From assembly GCF_900188385.1 (NCBI RefSeq), contig NZ_FZOI01000027.1:1-46850 (forward strand): a stretch of DNA of 46,850 bases, in the 5' to 3' direction. The position numbers and the translations under genes were made by a program. Every line of letters begins with the position of its first letter. Within the stretch, counting starts at the first letter, position 1. The DNA comes from Azospirillum sp. RU38E. GTDB taxonomy: Bacteria; Pseudomonadota; Alphaproteobacteria; Azospirillales; Azospirillaceae. Shown in pieces: positions 17,633 to 27,619 of the stretch. The notes beneath the pieces were generated by a model. That model was not told the DNA's origin and did not search any database. It saw nothing but the letters and a program-made list of their open reading frames with translations.

Positions 17633-18228
17633 ATGAGTCCCCCAGCCGTCATCTGGCCTTGTTGATTACCTCACTTCCATGACTTTACATAAAATCCATC
17701 TATTTTGATAGCTGTAAACGTATTAATATTTCGTTTTAACGATATTAACAATAGCACCTGTTTTAACGGTATGCAAACAAACCCTGGTTGAACTGGTTCA
17801 GGGGTGACCTCTCGCCTTAGGATTTATTGGAAACCCTTGATAAGGGCAGTCTGTGCACCAGACAAATCTCCTGGTTTCTCCTGTATGCTGCCTGTGTGTC
17901 TCCCCATTTCCCTTAACGGAAGACTCATACTATTTTATATTGTTGTGTCAGTCCTATGACGTTGACTGTCCCGACTCGGGGGTAAGGATCGCCATCGGAA
18001 AGGCCGCGTCAGGGTGGCAAGGCCGGGAAACAGAGCGGACCCGCAAGCTGCCAGTTGCAGCTTGCGCAACAGGTGCCTATATCTGCTTTGCACCAGGGGC
18101 CGATCACGGACCCTTGGGGTTTGGCCGGTTGCGGCCATATATGGATACAGCAAAACCCATGGGGATCGCCCCTGCGGTGCCGGAAGATGATCGGGCCGCG
18201 GGCGTTCTGCCGGAAACGAGAGGTCGTC
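17633..18228. promoter_or_regulatory. AT-rich intergenic region with the dnaK promoter
   Basis: No gene is convincing here. About 17640-17960 is clearly AT-rich, with runs such as tattaatatttcgttttaac, and probably holds promoters. A perfect hairpin lies at 18042-18066 (cgcaagctgc/gcagcttgcg, 5-nt loop). A heat-shock-type promoter candidate lies at 18113-18142: cCTTGGGG then, 15 nt later, CCATATAT. This resembles the alphaproteobacterial RpoH pattern (CTTG near -35, CCAT-T near -10) and lies about 90 nt before dnaK. Confidence 0.5.
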
Positions 18229-20151
18229 ATGAGCAAGGTTATCGGGATCGATCTGGGCACCACCAATTCGTGCGTGGCCGTTATGGAAGGCACGCAGGCC
18301 AAGGTCATCGAGAATGCCGAAGGTGCGCGTACCACCCCGTCGATGGTCGCCTTCACGCAGGGCGGCGAACGTCTGGTCGGTCAGCCGGCCAAGCGCCAGG
18401 CCGTCACCAACCCCGACAATACGCTGTTCGCGATTAAGCGCCTGATCGGCCGTCGCTATGACGACCCGGTGACCAAGAAGGACGCCGCCCTCGTTCCCTA
18501 TAAGATCGTCTCCGGCGGCAATGGCGACGCCTGGGTCGAATCCCATGGTGAAAAGTACAGCCCCAGCCAGGTCAGCGCCTTCATTCTGCAGAAGATGAAG
18601 GAAACCGCTGAGGCTTATCTGGGTGAAAAGGTCACCCAGGCCGTCATCACCGTGCCCGCCTATTTCAATGACAGCCAGCGTCAGGCCACCAAGGATGCCG
18701 GCCGCATCGCCGGCCTGGAAGTGCTGCGCATCATCAACGAGCCGACGGCCGCCGCCCTTGCCTATGGCATGGAAAAGAAGGGTGCCGGCACCATTGCCGT
18801 GTACGATCTGGGTGGTGGTACCTTCGATGTGTCGATCCTGGAAATCGGCGACGGCGTGTTCGAGGTGAAGTCCACCAACGGCGACACCTTCCTGGGCGGT
18901 GAGGATTTCGACGGCAAGATCATCGATTACCTGGCCGAGGAATTCCAGAAGGAGCAGGGCATCGACCTGCGCAAGGACCGTCTGGCCCTGCAGCGTCTGA
19001 AGGAAGCCGCTGAGAAGGCGAAGATTGAGCTGTCCAGCTCCATCCAGACGGAAGTGAACCTGCCCTTCATCACCGCCGATGCGTCCGGCCCGAAGCACCT
19101 GAACATCAAGCTGACCCGCGCCAAGCTGGAAGCCCTGGTGGAAGATCTGGTGCGCCGCACCGTCGGCCCCTGCCAAGCGGCGCTGAAGGATGCCGGCCTG
19201 AAGGCTTCCGAGGTTGACGAGGTGATCCTGGTCGGCGGCATGACCCGTATGCCGAAGATCATTGAGACCGTGAAGCAGATCTTCGGCAAGGAGCCGAACC
19301 GTGGCGTGAACCCCGACGAGGTGGTGGCCATCGGTGCGGCCATCCAGGGCGGCGTGCTGAAGGGCGACGTCAAGGACGTGCTGCTGCTGGACGTCACCCC
19401 GCTGTCGCTGGGGATTGAGACGCTGGGCGGTGTGTTCACCCGCCTGATCGACCGTAACACCACGATCCCGACCAAGAAGTCTCAGGTCTTCTCCACGGCG
19501 GAGGACAACCAGTCGGCCGTGACCATCCGCGTGTTCCAGGGTGAACGCGAAATGGCCGCCGACAACAAGATGCTGGGCCAGTTCGATCTGATGGGCATTC
19601 CGTCCGCCCCGCGCGGCGTGCCGCAGATCGAAGTGACCTTCGACATCGACGCCAACGGTATCGTCAATGTGTCCGCCAAGGACAAGGCGACGAACAAGGA
19701 GCAGACCATCCGCATCCAGGCTTCTGGCGGCCTGTCGGATGCCGACATTGACAAGATGGTGAAGGACGCCGAGGCGCACGCCGCCGAGGACAAGAAGCGC
19801 AAGGAGTTGGTGGAAGCCCGCAACCACGCTGACGGCCTGATCCATTCCACCGAGCGCACCCTGTCGGAAAATGGCGACAAGATCGCCGCCGCCGACAAGA
19901 GCGCGGTGGAAGCCGCCATCGCTGACCTGAAGTCGGCGCTGGGTGGTGAGGATGCCGCCGCCATCAAGGCCAAGACGGACGCCCTGGCCCAGGCTTCCAT
20001 GAAGGTGGGTGAGGCGCTGTACAAGGCCGGCCAGGAAGGCCCCGCCGGTGCCGCCGGCGCCGGCCCGTCCGATGATGACGCGCCCGCCGGTGACAAGGTG
20101 GTCGATGCCGACTTCGAGGAAGTCAACGACGATCACCGCAAGAAGGGCTGA
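18229..20151 (+). CDS. dnaK: Chaperone DnaK (Hsp70)
   Basis: A 640-residue Hsp70 chaperone that folds and protects proteins through ATP-driven cycles with DnaJ and GrpE. The start [21 protein letters not shown] is the textbook phosphate-1 motif. The nucleotide-binding domain also shows [15 protein letters not shown] and the [10 protein letters not shown] adenosine motif, then the linker [15 protein letters not shown] (around residue 385) and the substrate-binding domain. The tail [16 protein letters not shown] is typical of alphaproteobacteria. The ATG at 18229 has GAGAGG about 6 nt upstream. A hairpin separates it from dnaJ; grpE is not in this window. Confidence 0.99.
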   Translation: MSKVIGIDLGTTNSCVAVMEGTQAKVIENAEGARTTPSMVAFTQGGERLVGQPAKRQAVTNPDNTLFAIKRLIGRRYDDPVTKKDAALVPYKIVSGGNGDAWVESHGEKYSPSQVSAFILQKMKETAEAYLGEKVTQAVITVPAYFNDSQRQATKDAGRIAGLEVLRIINEPTAAALAYGMEKKGAGTIAVYDLGGGTFDVSILEIGDGVFEVKSTNGDTFLGGEDFDGKIIDYLAEEFQKEQGIDLRKDRLALQRLKEAAEKAKIELSSSIQTEVNLPFITADASGPKHLNIKLTRAKLEALVEDLVRRTVGPCQAALKDAGLKASEVDEVILVGGMTRMPKIIETVKQIFGKEPNRGVNPDEVVAIGAAIQGGVLKGDVKDVLLLDVTPLSLGIETLGGVFTRLIDRNTTIPTKKSQVFSTAEDNQSAVTIRVFQGEREMAADNKMLGQFDLMGIPSAPRGVPQIEVTFDIDANGIVNVSAKDKATNKEQTIRIQASGGLSDADIDKMVKDAEAHAAEDKKRKELVEARNHADGLIHSTERTLSENGDKIAAADKSAVEAAIADLKSALGGEDAAAIKAKTDALAQASMKVGEALYKAGQEGPAGAAGAGPSDDDAPAGDKVVDADFEEVNDDHRKKG

Positions 20152-20203
20152 TCGCCAGCCTTTCCCCTGATCAGGGGGCGGGACCGCCGGTCCAGAAAGC
20201 GCG

Positions 20204-20231
20204 GGCCCGCCCGGAAATCTCCGGGCGGGCC
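20204..20231 (+). terminator. Hairpin between dnaK and dnaJ
   Basis: A perfect 12-bp GC-rich inverted repeat (20204-20215 with 20220-20231) around the 4-nt loop aatc, followed by tgttgc. A 14-bp palindrome (cccctgatcagggg) lies just upstream at 20164-20177. The hairpin probably lowers dnaJ expression relative to dnaK by partial termination, as is known for this operon in other bacteria. Confidence 0.65.
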
Positions 20232-20337
20232 TGTTGCATGAAGGGACAGGGCATGTCAGATGTTGGAATGTTGCGGATCCGGCAGCAGCACACCATGGTG
20301 AGCAGCCGGACCGGTTGGGAAGGGGCTTGAGGCCGCC

Positions 20338-21483
20338 ATGTCGAAGCGCGATTATTATGATGTTCTGGGCGTTCAGAAATCCGCCAGCGCGGATGACCTG
20401 AAAAAGGCCTATCGCAAGCTGGCCATGCAGTACCACCCGGACCGCAACCAGGGTGACAAGGCGGCCGAGCAGAAATTCAAGGAAGTCAGCGAAGCCTATG
20501 ACTGCCTGAAGGACGAGCAGAAGCGCGCCGCCTATGACCGGTTCGGCCATGCCGCCTTTGAAGGCGGTGGTGGCGGGCGCCCTGGCGCCGGGCCGGGCGG
20601 CTTTGATTTCGGTGGCGGTTTCGCCGACATCTTTGATGAGATGTTCGGCGAATTCATGGGCCGCGGCCGCGGCGGCGCCCCGGGCCAGAGCAATAACCGC
20701 GGCAACGACCTGCGCTATAATCTGGAAATCAGCCTGGAGGATGCCTTCAAGGGCAACACCACCCAGGTGCGCGTGCCCACCAGCGTGATGTGCGATCCCT
20801 GTGGCGGGTCGGGGGCGGAGGCGGGCAGCAGCCCCACCACCTGCACCACCTGTAACGGGGCGGGTAAGGTGCGGGCCCAGCAGGGCTTCTTCACCATCGA
20901 ACGCGCCTGCCCCACCTGCGGCGGTGCCGGACGCGTCATCAAGGATCCCTGCCGCCATTGTGGTGGCCAGGGCCGCGTGCGCAAGGAAAAGACCCTGCAG
21001 GTCAATATCCCGGCGGGCGTGGAGGATGGCACCCGCATCCGTCTGGCGGGTGAGGGGGAAGCGGGCCTGCGCGGCGGCAGCCCCGGTGACCTGTATATTT
21101 TCCTTTCCCTGGCACCGCATCGCTTCTTCCAGCGTGACGGGGCCAACCTGCATTGCCGGGTGCCGATCCCGATGACAGTGGCGGCCCTGGGCGGCAATGT
21201 GGAAGTACCGACGATCGACGGCAACCGCGCCAAGATCAGCGTGCCCGCCGGCACCCAGACCGGCCACCAGTTCCGCCTGAAGGGCAAGGGCATGAGCGTA
21301 CTGCGCAGCCCGGCGCGCGGCGACATGTATATCCAGGTGGTGGTGGAAACCCCGGTGAACCTGACAAAGCGTCAGCAGGAACTGCTGAAGGAGTTCGACA
21401 AGGAGGCCGAGGCCGGCCATAACCCCGAATCGGAAGGCTTCTTCGCCAAGGTCAAGGAACTCTGGGCCGATCTGAAGGATTGA
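20338..21483 (+). CDS. dnaJ: Co-chaperone DnaJ (Hsp40)
   Basis: A 381-residue class I Hsp40 that delivers substrates to DnaK and stimulates its ATPase. The J domain (residues 1-70) contains YHPDRN, the HPD motif essential for DnaK activation. A Gly/Phe-rich region follows, then four zinc-finger repeats of the CxxCxGxG type (about 150-215), for example CDPCGGSG and CPTCGGAG. The C-terminal substrate-binding domains end near residue 370. The ATG has GAGG 5 nt upstream. Confidence 0.99.
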   Translation: MSKRDYYDVLGVQKSASADDLKKAYRKLAMQYHPDRNQGDKAAEQKFKEVSEAYDCLKDEQKRAAYDRFGHAAFEGGGGGRPGAGPGGFDFGGGFADIFDEMFGEFMGRGRGGAPGQSNNRGNDLRYNLEISLEDAFKGNTTQVRVPTSVMCDPCGGSGAEAGSSPTTCTTCNGAGKVRAQQGFFTIERACPTCGGAGRVIKDPCRHCGGQGRVRKEKTLQVNIPAGVEDGTRIRLAGEGEAGLRGGSPGDLYIFLSLAPHRFFQRDGANLHCRVPIPMTVAALGGNVEVPTIDGNRAKISVPAGTQTGHQFRLKGKGMSVLRSPARGDMYIQVVVETPVNLTKRQQELLKEFDKEAEAGHNPESEGFFAKVKELWADLKD

Positions 21484-21500
21484 TCGGCAGGCGTGCGAAA

Positions 21501-21531
21501 CACCAACGATCATCAGGGATGATCGTTGGTG
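21501..21531 (+). terminator. Hairpin after dnaJ
   Basis: The arms caccaacgatcatc (21501-21514) and gatgatcgttggtg (21518-21531) form a perfect 14-bp stem with a 3-nt loop, 18 nt past the dnaJ stop. No T-tract follows. Its base shares ACCAAC with the hairpin at 17222. Confidence 0.6.
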
Positions 21532-21624
21532 TGGCAGTGACCGTTGCCATCGCCACACAGAGGAGGCCCCGTCTGATCGGACAGGATGATAAGCTAATCC
21601 CGTCTGCTGGAAGGACGAGGATTT

Positions 21625-21789
21625 ATGAGCAAGGTAACGCGGAAGCGTTATTCGGGGGAGGCGCTTGAGGCGATCAAGGGTGAACAGACCCTGGCGGGAC
21701 TGGCGGCGAAATACGCGATCCACCACACGATGATCGCGCAATGGAAGCGGCCGACGATTGAGGGAATGGGTAAACACCAAGAGCCATGA
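21625..21789 (+). pseudogene. Remnant of an IS3-family OrfA (transposase HTH subunit)
   Basis: The 54-codon frame translates to a typical IS3 OrfA start: a basic MSKVTRKRYSGEA, then LEAIKGEQTLAGLAAKY and HHTMIAQWKRPTIEGM, the helix-turn-helix that binds the IS ends. Compared with complete OrfA proteins, a short block between the basic start and LEAIKG is missing. The frame stops right after the helix-turn-helix at a palindromic hairpin. No orfB, the part with the DDE catalytic residues, follows. It is a dead insertion remnant, probably old. Confidence 0.8.
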
Positions 21790-21803
21790 TCCATGGCTCT
21801 TGG
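21777..21803. repeat. Perfect 12-bp hairpin at the IS remnant end
   Basis: The arms ccaagagccatg (21777-21788) and catggctcttgg (21792-21803) enclose the 3-nt loop atc. It replaces the expected continuation of the transposase gene, so it probably marks the deletion or insertion breakpoint. Confidence 0.6.
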
Positions 21804-21855
21804 GATGAGGTTCCACCGGATGGCGGAAACGGCCATTTCGTGCTACCCATCCGGT

Positions 21856-23580
21856 ATGGTCAGCCCCCTTGCCGTCCCCGTTCGCAGGATGAAGCCATCC
21901 GCCGTACCGCGCGGCCGGGCGGGGATCAATCTGCTCTGTGTCGCCCTGTTCTGCGGGCTGTGGCTGCTGATCGGCTGGCAGATTCGCCTGTCCTATGCCG
22001 ATGCCGTTGCCTCGGCTGAGCGGGACACCGGCAATCTGACCCGCGCCTTCGCCCAGCATGTCACCCGCACGCTCAGCCAGGTGCAGCAATTGCTGATGGA
22101 GGTGGCCGACCGGGTGGCCGCCGACCAGCCGCTGCACCTGGACCAGATGCGCCGCCGGGTGCCGGGCATGGACAGCGTGTCGAAATTTCTGGGTGTGCTG
22201 GACGGCACCGGCCGGGTGCTGGACAGCACCCGCACTGCCGTGCTGGGCATGGATTTTGCCGACAGCGACTATTTCCAGCGCGCCACCGCGCCCGGCAGCC
22301 GCGCCATCGGTTTTGGCAAGCCCATTGTCGGCCGCTCCCCCCTGATGTCATCCATCCCCTTCTGGGTGCGGGTGGAAGGGCGCGATGGTACAATAAGGGC
22401 GGTGGTGGTGGGTGACGTGCTGTCGGAATATTTCTCTGGCTTGTTCAGCCAGATGGACCTGGATCTGGGCGGCGTGGCCACGTTGCTGGATATGGATGGC
22501 ACCATCTATGCCCGTGGCAGCGAGAATCGCAGCGCCGTAGGTGCCACCTTTCCCGGGGCGACCATTGTGCGGGCCGCGCGGGAGAAGCCACGCGGGGTGG
22601 TGCATGGCCGCAGTGCCGTGGATGGTACGCTGCGCATTACCAGCTATGAAAGGCTGGAAGGCACGGGGCTGGTGGTGGCCGTCGGCTATGAGATGCAGTC
22701 GGCCCTGCGCGGTTACCGCATAGCGCGCAACCAGATGCTGGCACAGGGGCTGATCGGCAGCCTGCTGCTGCTGCTGCTGGCCCTGCTGGTCAACCGCTAC
22801 ATCCTGCGCCTGCAGGAGAGCGAGGCGGCGGCCCGTGCGGCGCGGGCGGAGGCGGAACATGCCAGTGCGGTGAAGTCACAGTTCCTGGCCGTGGCCAGCC
22901 ACGAGTTGCGCACCCCGCTGAACGCCATCATCGGCTTTGCCGAGGTGATGGCGTCGGGCCTGCATGGCCCGCTGGGCCATCCGCGCTATGCCGAATATGC
23001 CGATGACATCCATAAAAGCGGGCTGAACCTGCTGGCCCTGATCAATGACACGCTGGATCTGGCCAAGATTGAGGCCGGGCGGATGGAACTCCATGCCGAA
23101 CCGGTGGATGTGCGGGCGCTGAGCCTGGAATGTGTGCGCATGTTGCGCGCCCTGGCGGCCGAACGCGGGGTGGAACTGGGGGCCAGTGTGGAACAGCCGG
23201 TCCCCGCCCTGGTGGCCGATACGCTGAAACTGCGCCAGATTCTGTTGAACCTGCTGACCAATGCGGTGAAGAACACCGATGCCGGCGGTGCGGTACGCCT
23301 GTCCGCCCTGGCGGACGGCCCCGACCATGTGCTGTTCCGCGTCGCCGATACCGGCTGCGGCATGACGGCAGAGGAAGTGGCCTTGGCACTGGAACCGTTC
23401 CGCCAGGTGCATTCGCATCTGAGCCGCGACCGGCAGGGCACCGGGCTGGGCCTGCCGGTGGCACAGGCTTTGGTGGCCCTGCACCGGGGCAGCCTGTCCA
23501 TCGACAGCCAGCCCGACCACGGCACCCTGGTCACCGTGCGCCTGCCCGCCCGGCCGGAAATGATCGGTGAGGGAATTTAA
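21856..23580 (+). CDS. Membrane sensor histidine kinase with dCACHE-like sensor
   Basis: This protein of about 574 residues is an orthodox sensor kinase. An N-terminal membrane helix (about residues 24-45) is followed by a periplasmic sensor of about 230 residues resembling a double CACHE domain (FLGVLDGTGRVLDSTR, YFQRATAPGS, DGTIYAR), and a second membrane helix near 292-312. Then come a coiled coil and the HisKA domain with ASHELRTPLNAI, phospho-accepting His near 349. The ATPase domain has an N box (LLNLLTNAVKNT), G1 (ADTGCGM) and G2 (GTGLGLPV). The start is uncertain: in-frame ATGs occur at 21793, 21805, 21820, 21856 and 21889, none with an ideal ribosome-binding site. No response regulator lies beside it, so it is an orphan here. 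Confidence 0.93.
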   Translation: MVSPLAVPVRRMKPSAVPRGRAGINLLCVALFCGLWLLIGWQIRLSYADAVASAERDTGNLTRAFAQHVTRTLSQVQQLLMEVADRVAADQPLHLDQMRRRVPGMDSVSKFLGVLDGTGRVLDSTRTAVLGMDFADSDYFQRATAPGSRAIGFGKPIVGRSPLMSSIPFWVRVEGRDGTIRAVVVGDVLSEYFSGLFSQMDLDLGGVATLLDMDGTIYARGSENRSAVGATFPGATIVRAAREKPRGVVHGRSAVDGTLRITSYERLEGTGLVVAVGYEMQSALRGYRIARNQMLAQGLIGSLLLLLLALLVNRYILRLQESEAAARAARAEAEHASAVKSQFLAVASHELRTPLNAIIGFAEVMASGLHGPLGHPRYAEYADDIHKSGLNLLALINDTLDLAKIEAGRMELHAEPVDVRALSLECVRMLRALAAERGVELGASVEQPVPALVADTLKLRQILLNLLTNAVKNTDAGGAVRLSALADGPDHVLFRVADTGCGMTAEEVALALEPFRQVHSHLSRDRQGTGLGLPVAQALVALHRGSLSIDSQPDHGTLVTVRLPARPEMIGEGI

Positions 23581-23606
23581 GGCGACAGTGCCGTTCCCGC
23601 CCTCCC

Positions 23607-24401
23607 TCACATCTCCAGATCGACAATCACCGGCACATGGTCGCTGGGCTTGGGTTCCCAGCCGCGCGCGTCGCGCAGGATGGTCTGCCCCTTCAGCTTC
23701 GGTGCCAACGGCGGTGTCACCCAGACATGATCCAGCCGGCGGCCCTTGTCCGACGCGTTCCAGTCCGCCGCGCGATAGGACCACCAGCTATAGAGCTTGC
23801 GGTCGGGCGGCACGAAATGGCGCACCGCGTCGACCCAGTTCAGGCTGTTTTGCAGGGCGGTCAGCTTCTCCACCTCGATCGGGGTGTGGGAAACCACATC
23901 CAGCAACTGCTTGTGCGACCAGACATCATGTTCCAGGGGCGCGATATTCAGATCGCCGACCAGGATCATCGGCTGATCCGGGGTCCGGTTGGCCAGGAAC
24001 CATTCCTGCATTTCCGCCAGGAACTGAAGCTTGTGGGCGAATTTGTCATTCACCGCCGGATCGGGGATATCCCCGCCGGCGGGGATGTAGAGGTTATGGA
24101 TCTCCACCCCGTTTTCCAGCGTGGCCAGCACGTGGCGGCAATCCTCCTTCCCGCAGGAATGGCGGATATCGCGGGAGGAAAAGGGCAGGCGCGACAGGAT
24201 GGCCACGCCATTATAGCTTTTCATGCCATGGATATGGATATGCTCGTACCCGCGATCCTTGAAGGCATTGCGGGGGAAGGCATCGTCCACCACCTTGGTT
24301 TCCTGCAGGCACAGGACATCGGGGGCCTGTTCGTCCAGCAGCTTCATCACCAGATCGATGCGCAGGCGGACGGAATTGATGTTCCAGGTGGCGATACGCA
24401 C
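23607..24401 (-). CDS. xthA: Exodeoxyribonuclease III
   Basis: A 264-residue Mg-dependent DNA repair nuclease that cuts at abasic sites and has 3'-exonuclease and phosphodiesterase activity. It shows the family motifs in order: MRIATWNINSVRLR at the start, LCLQETKV with the metal-binding Glu, GDLNIAP with catalytic Asp and Asn, and SDHVPVIV with the catalytic His near the C-terminus. Its stop lies 26 bp from the convergent histidine kinase stop. Confidence 0.98.
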   Translation of the reverse strand: MRIATWNINSVRLRIDLVMKLLDEQAPDVLCLQETKVVDDAFPRNAFKDRGYEHIHIHGMKSYNGVAILSRLPFSSRDIRHSCGKEDCRHVLATLENGVEIHNLYIPAGGDIPDPAVNDKFAHKLQFLAEMQEWFLANRTPDQPMILVGDLNIAPLEHDVWSHKQLLDVVSHTPIEVEKLTALQNSLNWVDAVRHFVPPDRKLYSWWSYRAADWNASDKGRRLDHVWVTPPLAPKLKGQTILRDARGWEPKPSDHVPVIVDLEM

Positions 24402-24475
24402 GGGGGCAGCCCTCTACCGATGTTCGGGAAAAGTTCCCACAAGGCTTACCCGTGGCACCCGCCGCTGTCCACCGG

Positions 24476-25504
24476 CTATTGCACCGTGGCATTGGCGGGG
24501 ATGGCGCCCTTGTCCTGTACCACCAGTTTGCGGCCGATCAGCCAGTCGATGGCCTGATTATAATGGCGGCGGGTTTCGGCGCGGTCGCCGCGCGCCATCA
24601 GCCGGTGATCGGCCCCCACCAGCCGCCAGATGGTGACATCATGCCCCCCCGCCACCAGCAGGGCATAAGACGCTTCCATCGCCAGCATGGAGGCGTCCTT
24701 GTCCCGCGTGCCGCCAACCAGCAACAGGCTGGCATCGCTTTTCAGCAGCTCCAGCCCCGGCGGGCGGCGCAGGAAGGAACGCCATTGCCGCAGGCTGGAA
24801 CCCCAGAGGATTTCATCATCCCGACCCTTGCCATTCATGATGGCGCGCAGCCGGTCGGACATCTTGCCCGCCTCTTCCTCCCGCACCCCGGTCCAGCCGC
24901 CGCCGATATAGGCAAAGCTGGTCATCTCGAACAGGATATCCAGGCCGCCGCCGGCGATGATGGCGGCCCTGCCAATGTCAGGGTCGGCCCCCACCAGATA
25001 GGCCGCCATATCCGCCCCTTCCGAATGGCCGAACAGCATGACCGGGGCGGCATCGGGCGGCAGCGTGCGGCGCACATCGGTCAGCACAGCCGACAGCGCC
25101 GCCTGCCAACTGTCGGCCGAGAAATCGGCGATGAAGGCGGGGCTGCAATCATCCCCACGGTCGGCATCCTCATCATTACTGAACGGCTTCTCCACCAGCA
25201 CCGCGTTGATATCCTGCCGGTCCAGAATGATGGTGGCGGCATTGGTGCGCGGTTCCAGCGTGCCATCATCCTCCCGCTCAAACCAACTGTCGCAGCCCGA
25301 GCCCTGAATGAACAGGATGGTCGGCTTATCTGCGCCATGATCGGCCCGGTAATAGGTGATCTCCCGCTTGCCCTGCTTCACCGCATGGGATGTCAGCCAG
25401 GGCATGTCAGCGATCAGCGGCGCCTGTGCCGCCGCCGGCAGGGTGGAAACCAGCGATGCCAGCAGCACCGCGCCAAGAAGCCAGCCCCGCCGACCCTGTC
25501 CCAT
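24476..25504 (-). CDS. Secreted alpha/beta hydrolase (serine hydrolase)
   Basis: A 342-residue predicted exported enzyme. It has a signal peptide (MGQGRRGWLLGAVLLASL through AAAQA, about residues 1-27). An alpha/beta-hydrolase core follows, with an oxyanion segment FIQGSGCDSW (about 57-66), the nucleophile elbow FGHSEGADMA, and a probable C-terminal His in GADHRL. The substrate is not evident; the conserved GSGC suggests a peptidase- or esterase-type hydrolase rather than a classic lipase. The ATG at 25504 gives the cleanest signal peptide and has AAGG about 9 nt upstream; an in-frame start at 25537 lacks support. Confidence 0.85.
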   Translation of the reverse strand: MGQGRRGWLLGAVLLASLVSTLPAAAQAPLIADMPWLTSHAVKQGKREITYYRADHGADKPTILFIQGSGCDSWFEREDDGTLEPRTNAATIILDRQDINAVLVEKPFSNDEDADRGDDCSPAFIADFSADSWQAALSAVLTDVRRTLPPDAAPVMLFGHSEGADMAAYLVGADPDIGRAAIIAGGGLDILFEMTSFAYIGGGWTGVREEEAGKMSDRLRAIMNGKGRDDEILWGSSLRQWRSFLRRPPGLELLKSDASLLLVGGTRDKDASMLAMEASYALLVAGGHDVTIWRLVGADHRLMARGDRAETRRHYNQAIDWLIGRKLVVQDKGAIPANATVQ

Positions 25505-25660
25505 TGCCACCGCCTTTTCGTCTTCGGCACCGCACAAAAATTCGCTCAGGAAATTTTCAACAGATTATCGATGGGGAATCCAGCCCCCTTGTGGCCTGCG
25601 GACAAATTATCCCACCCCGGCTTGACCGGCACCGGGCGCGGGCATACACGGGTTGCAGGA

Positions 25661-25744
25661 ATGTTGGATGCAGAGCCGCCGCCGGATGGATATTTTTCCA
25701 TCCAACAATCCAACACTTTTGAAATCTTGTTACCCAGAGGATAA
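25661..25744 (+). promoter_or_regulatory. Possible leader peptide and alternative hairpins before ilvD
   Basis: A 27-codon frame (ATG at 25661, TAA at 25742-25744) ends 5 nt before the ilvD start and finishes TFEILLPRG. It contains an Ile-Leu-Leu run with codons ATC TTG TTA; TTA and TTG should be rare in this GC-rich genome. The same stretch can fold in mutually exclusive ways. tgttggat (25662-25669) can pair with either atccaaca copy (25700-25707 or 25708-25715), and ggatgga/tccatcc (25684-25703) forms a local hairpin. This looks like a branched-chain amino acid attenuator, but the leader has only a poor ribosome-binding site (AGGA touching the ATG) and no T-tract terminator. Confidence 0.35.
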
Positions 25745-25749
25745 CCCCC

Positions 25750-27609
25750 GTGCCTCAGCTCCGCTCCCGCAAAAGCACCCATGGCCGCAATATGGCCGGC
25801 GCCCGTGGCCTGTGGCGCGCCACCGGCGTGAAGGATGAGGATTTCGGCAAGCCGATCATCGCCATTGCCAATTCCTTCACCCAGTTCGTGCCGGGCCATG
25901 TGCATCTGAAGGATCTGGGCCAGTTGGTGGCCGGCGAGGTGGAGGCCGCGGGCGGTATCGCCAAGGAATTCAACACCATCGCCGTGGATGACGGCATCGC
26001 CATGGGCCATGACGGGATGCTCTATTCCCTGCCCTCGCGCGAGGTGATCGCCGATGCGGTGGAATATATGGTGAATGCCCACTGCGCCGACGCGCTGGTG
26101 TGCATTTCCAACTGCGACAAGATCACGCCCGGCATGTTGATGGCGGCGCTGCGCCTGAACATCCCCACCATCTTCGTGTCTGGCGGCCCGATGGAGGCTG
26201 GCAAGGCGACGGTGAAGGGCAAGGAAATCGCCATCGACCTGATCGACGCCATGGTGGCGGCGGCCGATGACAAGTACAGCGACGAGGATGTGAAGGTCAT
26301 TGAGCGGTCGGCCTGCCCGACCTGCGGTTCCTGCTCCGGCATGTTCACCGCCAATTCGATGAACTGCCTGACCGAGGCGCTGGGGCTGGCCCTGCCCGGC
26401 AACGGCACCGTGCTGGCCACCCATGCCGACCGCCGCGCCCTGTTCGTGCAGGCTGGCCACACCATCGTTGATCTGGCGCGCCGCTATTATTTCCAGGACG
26501 ATGAGGGCGTGCTGCCGCGCAACATCGCCACGTTTGAAGCGTTTGAGAACGCGATTGCGCTGGATATCGCCATGGGCGGTTCCACCAACACCGTGCTGCA
26601 CCTGCTGGCCGCCGCCCATGAGGGCGAGGTGAATTTCACCATGGCCGACATTGATCGCATGTCGCGCCGCGTGCCCAATATCTGCAAGGTGGCCCCCGCC
26701 GTGGCCGATGTGCATATTGAGGATGTGCATCGCGCCGGGGGCATCATGTCCATCCTGGGTGAGTTGGCCCGCGCCGGCCTGCTGCATACCGATGCCAAGC
26801 GCGTGGATGCCCCGACCCTGGCTGATGCGCTGGCCCGCTGGGACATTGCCGTCAGCAATGACCCGGATGTGCAGACGCTGTTCAAGGCCGCCCCCGGCGG
26901 CGTGCGCACCACGGTCGCCTTCTCCCAAGCCAGCCGGTATCACGAACTGGACACCGACCGGGCCAAGGGCGTGATCCGTTCGGTCGATAACGCCTTCTCC
27001 AAGGATGGCGGTCTGGCGGTGCTGTTCGGCAATCTGGCGGAAGAAGGCTGCATCGTGAAGACGGCGGGTGTGGACCCGTCGGCGCTGACCTTCAGCGGCC
27101 CCGCCCGCGTGTTTGAAAGCCAGGATGCCGCCGTTTCCGCCATTCTGGGTAACCGCATCAATGCGGGCGATGTGGTGCTGATCCGCTATGAAGGGCCGAA
27201 GGGCGGGCCGGGGATGCAGGAAATGCTGTACCCGACCAGCTATCTGAAGTCGAAGGGGTTGGGCAAGGTCTGCGCGCTGATCACCGATGGCCGCTTCTCC
27301 GGCGGCACGTCGGGCCTCTCCATCGGCCATGCCAGCCCGGAAGCCGCCGAGGGCGGCACCATCGGTCTGGTGGAGGAAGGGGACATGATCCTGATCGACA
27401 TCCCCAACCGCCGCATCCATCTGGATGTGACCGACGCTGAACTGGACCGCCGCCGCGCCGCCATGGATGCCAAGGGTCTGGACGGCTGGAAGCCCACCGC
27501 CCCGCGCGAACGCTATGTTTCCCAGGCGTTGCAGGCCTATGCCGCGCTGACCACGTCGGCGGCCAAGGGGGCGGTGCGTGATGTGAGCCAGCTCTATCGG
27601 CGGAAGTAA
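25750..27609 (+). CDS. ilvD: Dihydroxy-acid dehydratase
   Basis: This 619-residue Fe-S enzyme dehydrates 2,3-dihydroxy acids to the 2-oxo acids that become valine, isoleucine and leucine. The family cysteines appear in [10 protein letters not shown] (about residue 120) and in [19 protein letters not shown] (about 193-211). The C-terminal part has [15 protein letters not shown]. The start is a GTG at 25750 ([21 protein letters not shown]) with AGAGGA about 8 nt upstream. A strong terminator follows. It is a single gene here, with no other ilv or leu gene nearby. Confidence 0.98.
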   Translation: MPQLRSRKSTHGRNMAGARGLWRATGVKDEDFGKPIIAIANSFTQFVPGHVHLKDLGQLVAGEVEAAGGIAKEFNTIAVDDGIAMGHDGMLYSLPSREVIADAVEYMVNAHCADALVCISNCDKITPGMLMAALRLNIPTIFVSGGPMEAGKATVKGKEIAIDLIDAMVAAADDKYSDEDVKVIERSACPTCGSCSGMFTANSMNCLTEALGLALPGNGTVLATHADRRALFVQAGHTIVDLARRYYFQDDEGVLPRNIATFEAFENAIALDIAMGGSTNTVLHLLAAAHEGEVNFTMADIDRMSRRVPNICKVAPAVADVHIEDVHRAGGIMSILGELARAGLLHTDAKRVDAPTLADALARWDIAVSNDPDVQTLFKAAPGGVRTTVAFSQASRYHELDTDRAKGVIRSVDNAFSKDGGLAVLFGNLAEEGCIVKTAGVDPSALTFSGPARVFESQDAAVSAILGNRINAGDVVLIRYEGPKGGPGMQEMLYPTSYLKSKGLGKVCALITDGRFSGGTSGLSIGHASPEAAEGGTIGLVEEGDMILIDIPNRRIHLDVTDAELDRRRAAMDAKGLDGWKPTAPRERYVSQALQAYAALTTSAAKGAVRDVSQLYRRK

Positions 27610-27619
27610 GAAACACCAT

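Larger units (their letters stand above)
21484..21855. other. Intergenic region with an IS remnant and two hairpins
   Basis: This gap between dnaJ and the histidine kinase holds two perfect hairpins and a short relic of an IS3-family transposase gene, each listed separately. The sequence at 21560-21620 just before the relic resembles the untranslated leader of IS elements of that family, but I could not compare it with a database. I found no promoter for the histidine kinase. Confidence 0.55.

Noticed and set aside
18055-18228. N-terminal extension of the dnaK frame
   Set aside because: DnaK starts universally at [14 protein letters not shown]; the upstream codons cover the promoter and have no protein similarity.
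17935-22137. Open frame of about 1400 codons antisense to dnaK and dnaJ
   Set aside because: It lies opposite two certain genes, its product is a His/Gly/Leu-rich low-complexity string, and long antisense frames opposite GC-rich dnaK genes are a known codon-bias artefact.
24452-25744. Plus-strand frame opposite the secreted hydrolase
   Set aside because: The opposite strand encodes a hydrolase with signal peptide and GHSEG elbow. Only the last 27 codons were kept, as a possible ilvD leader.
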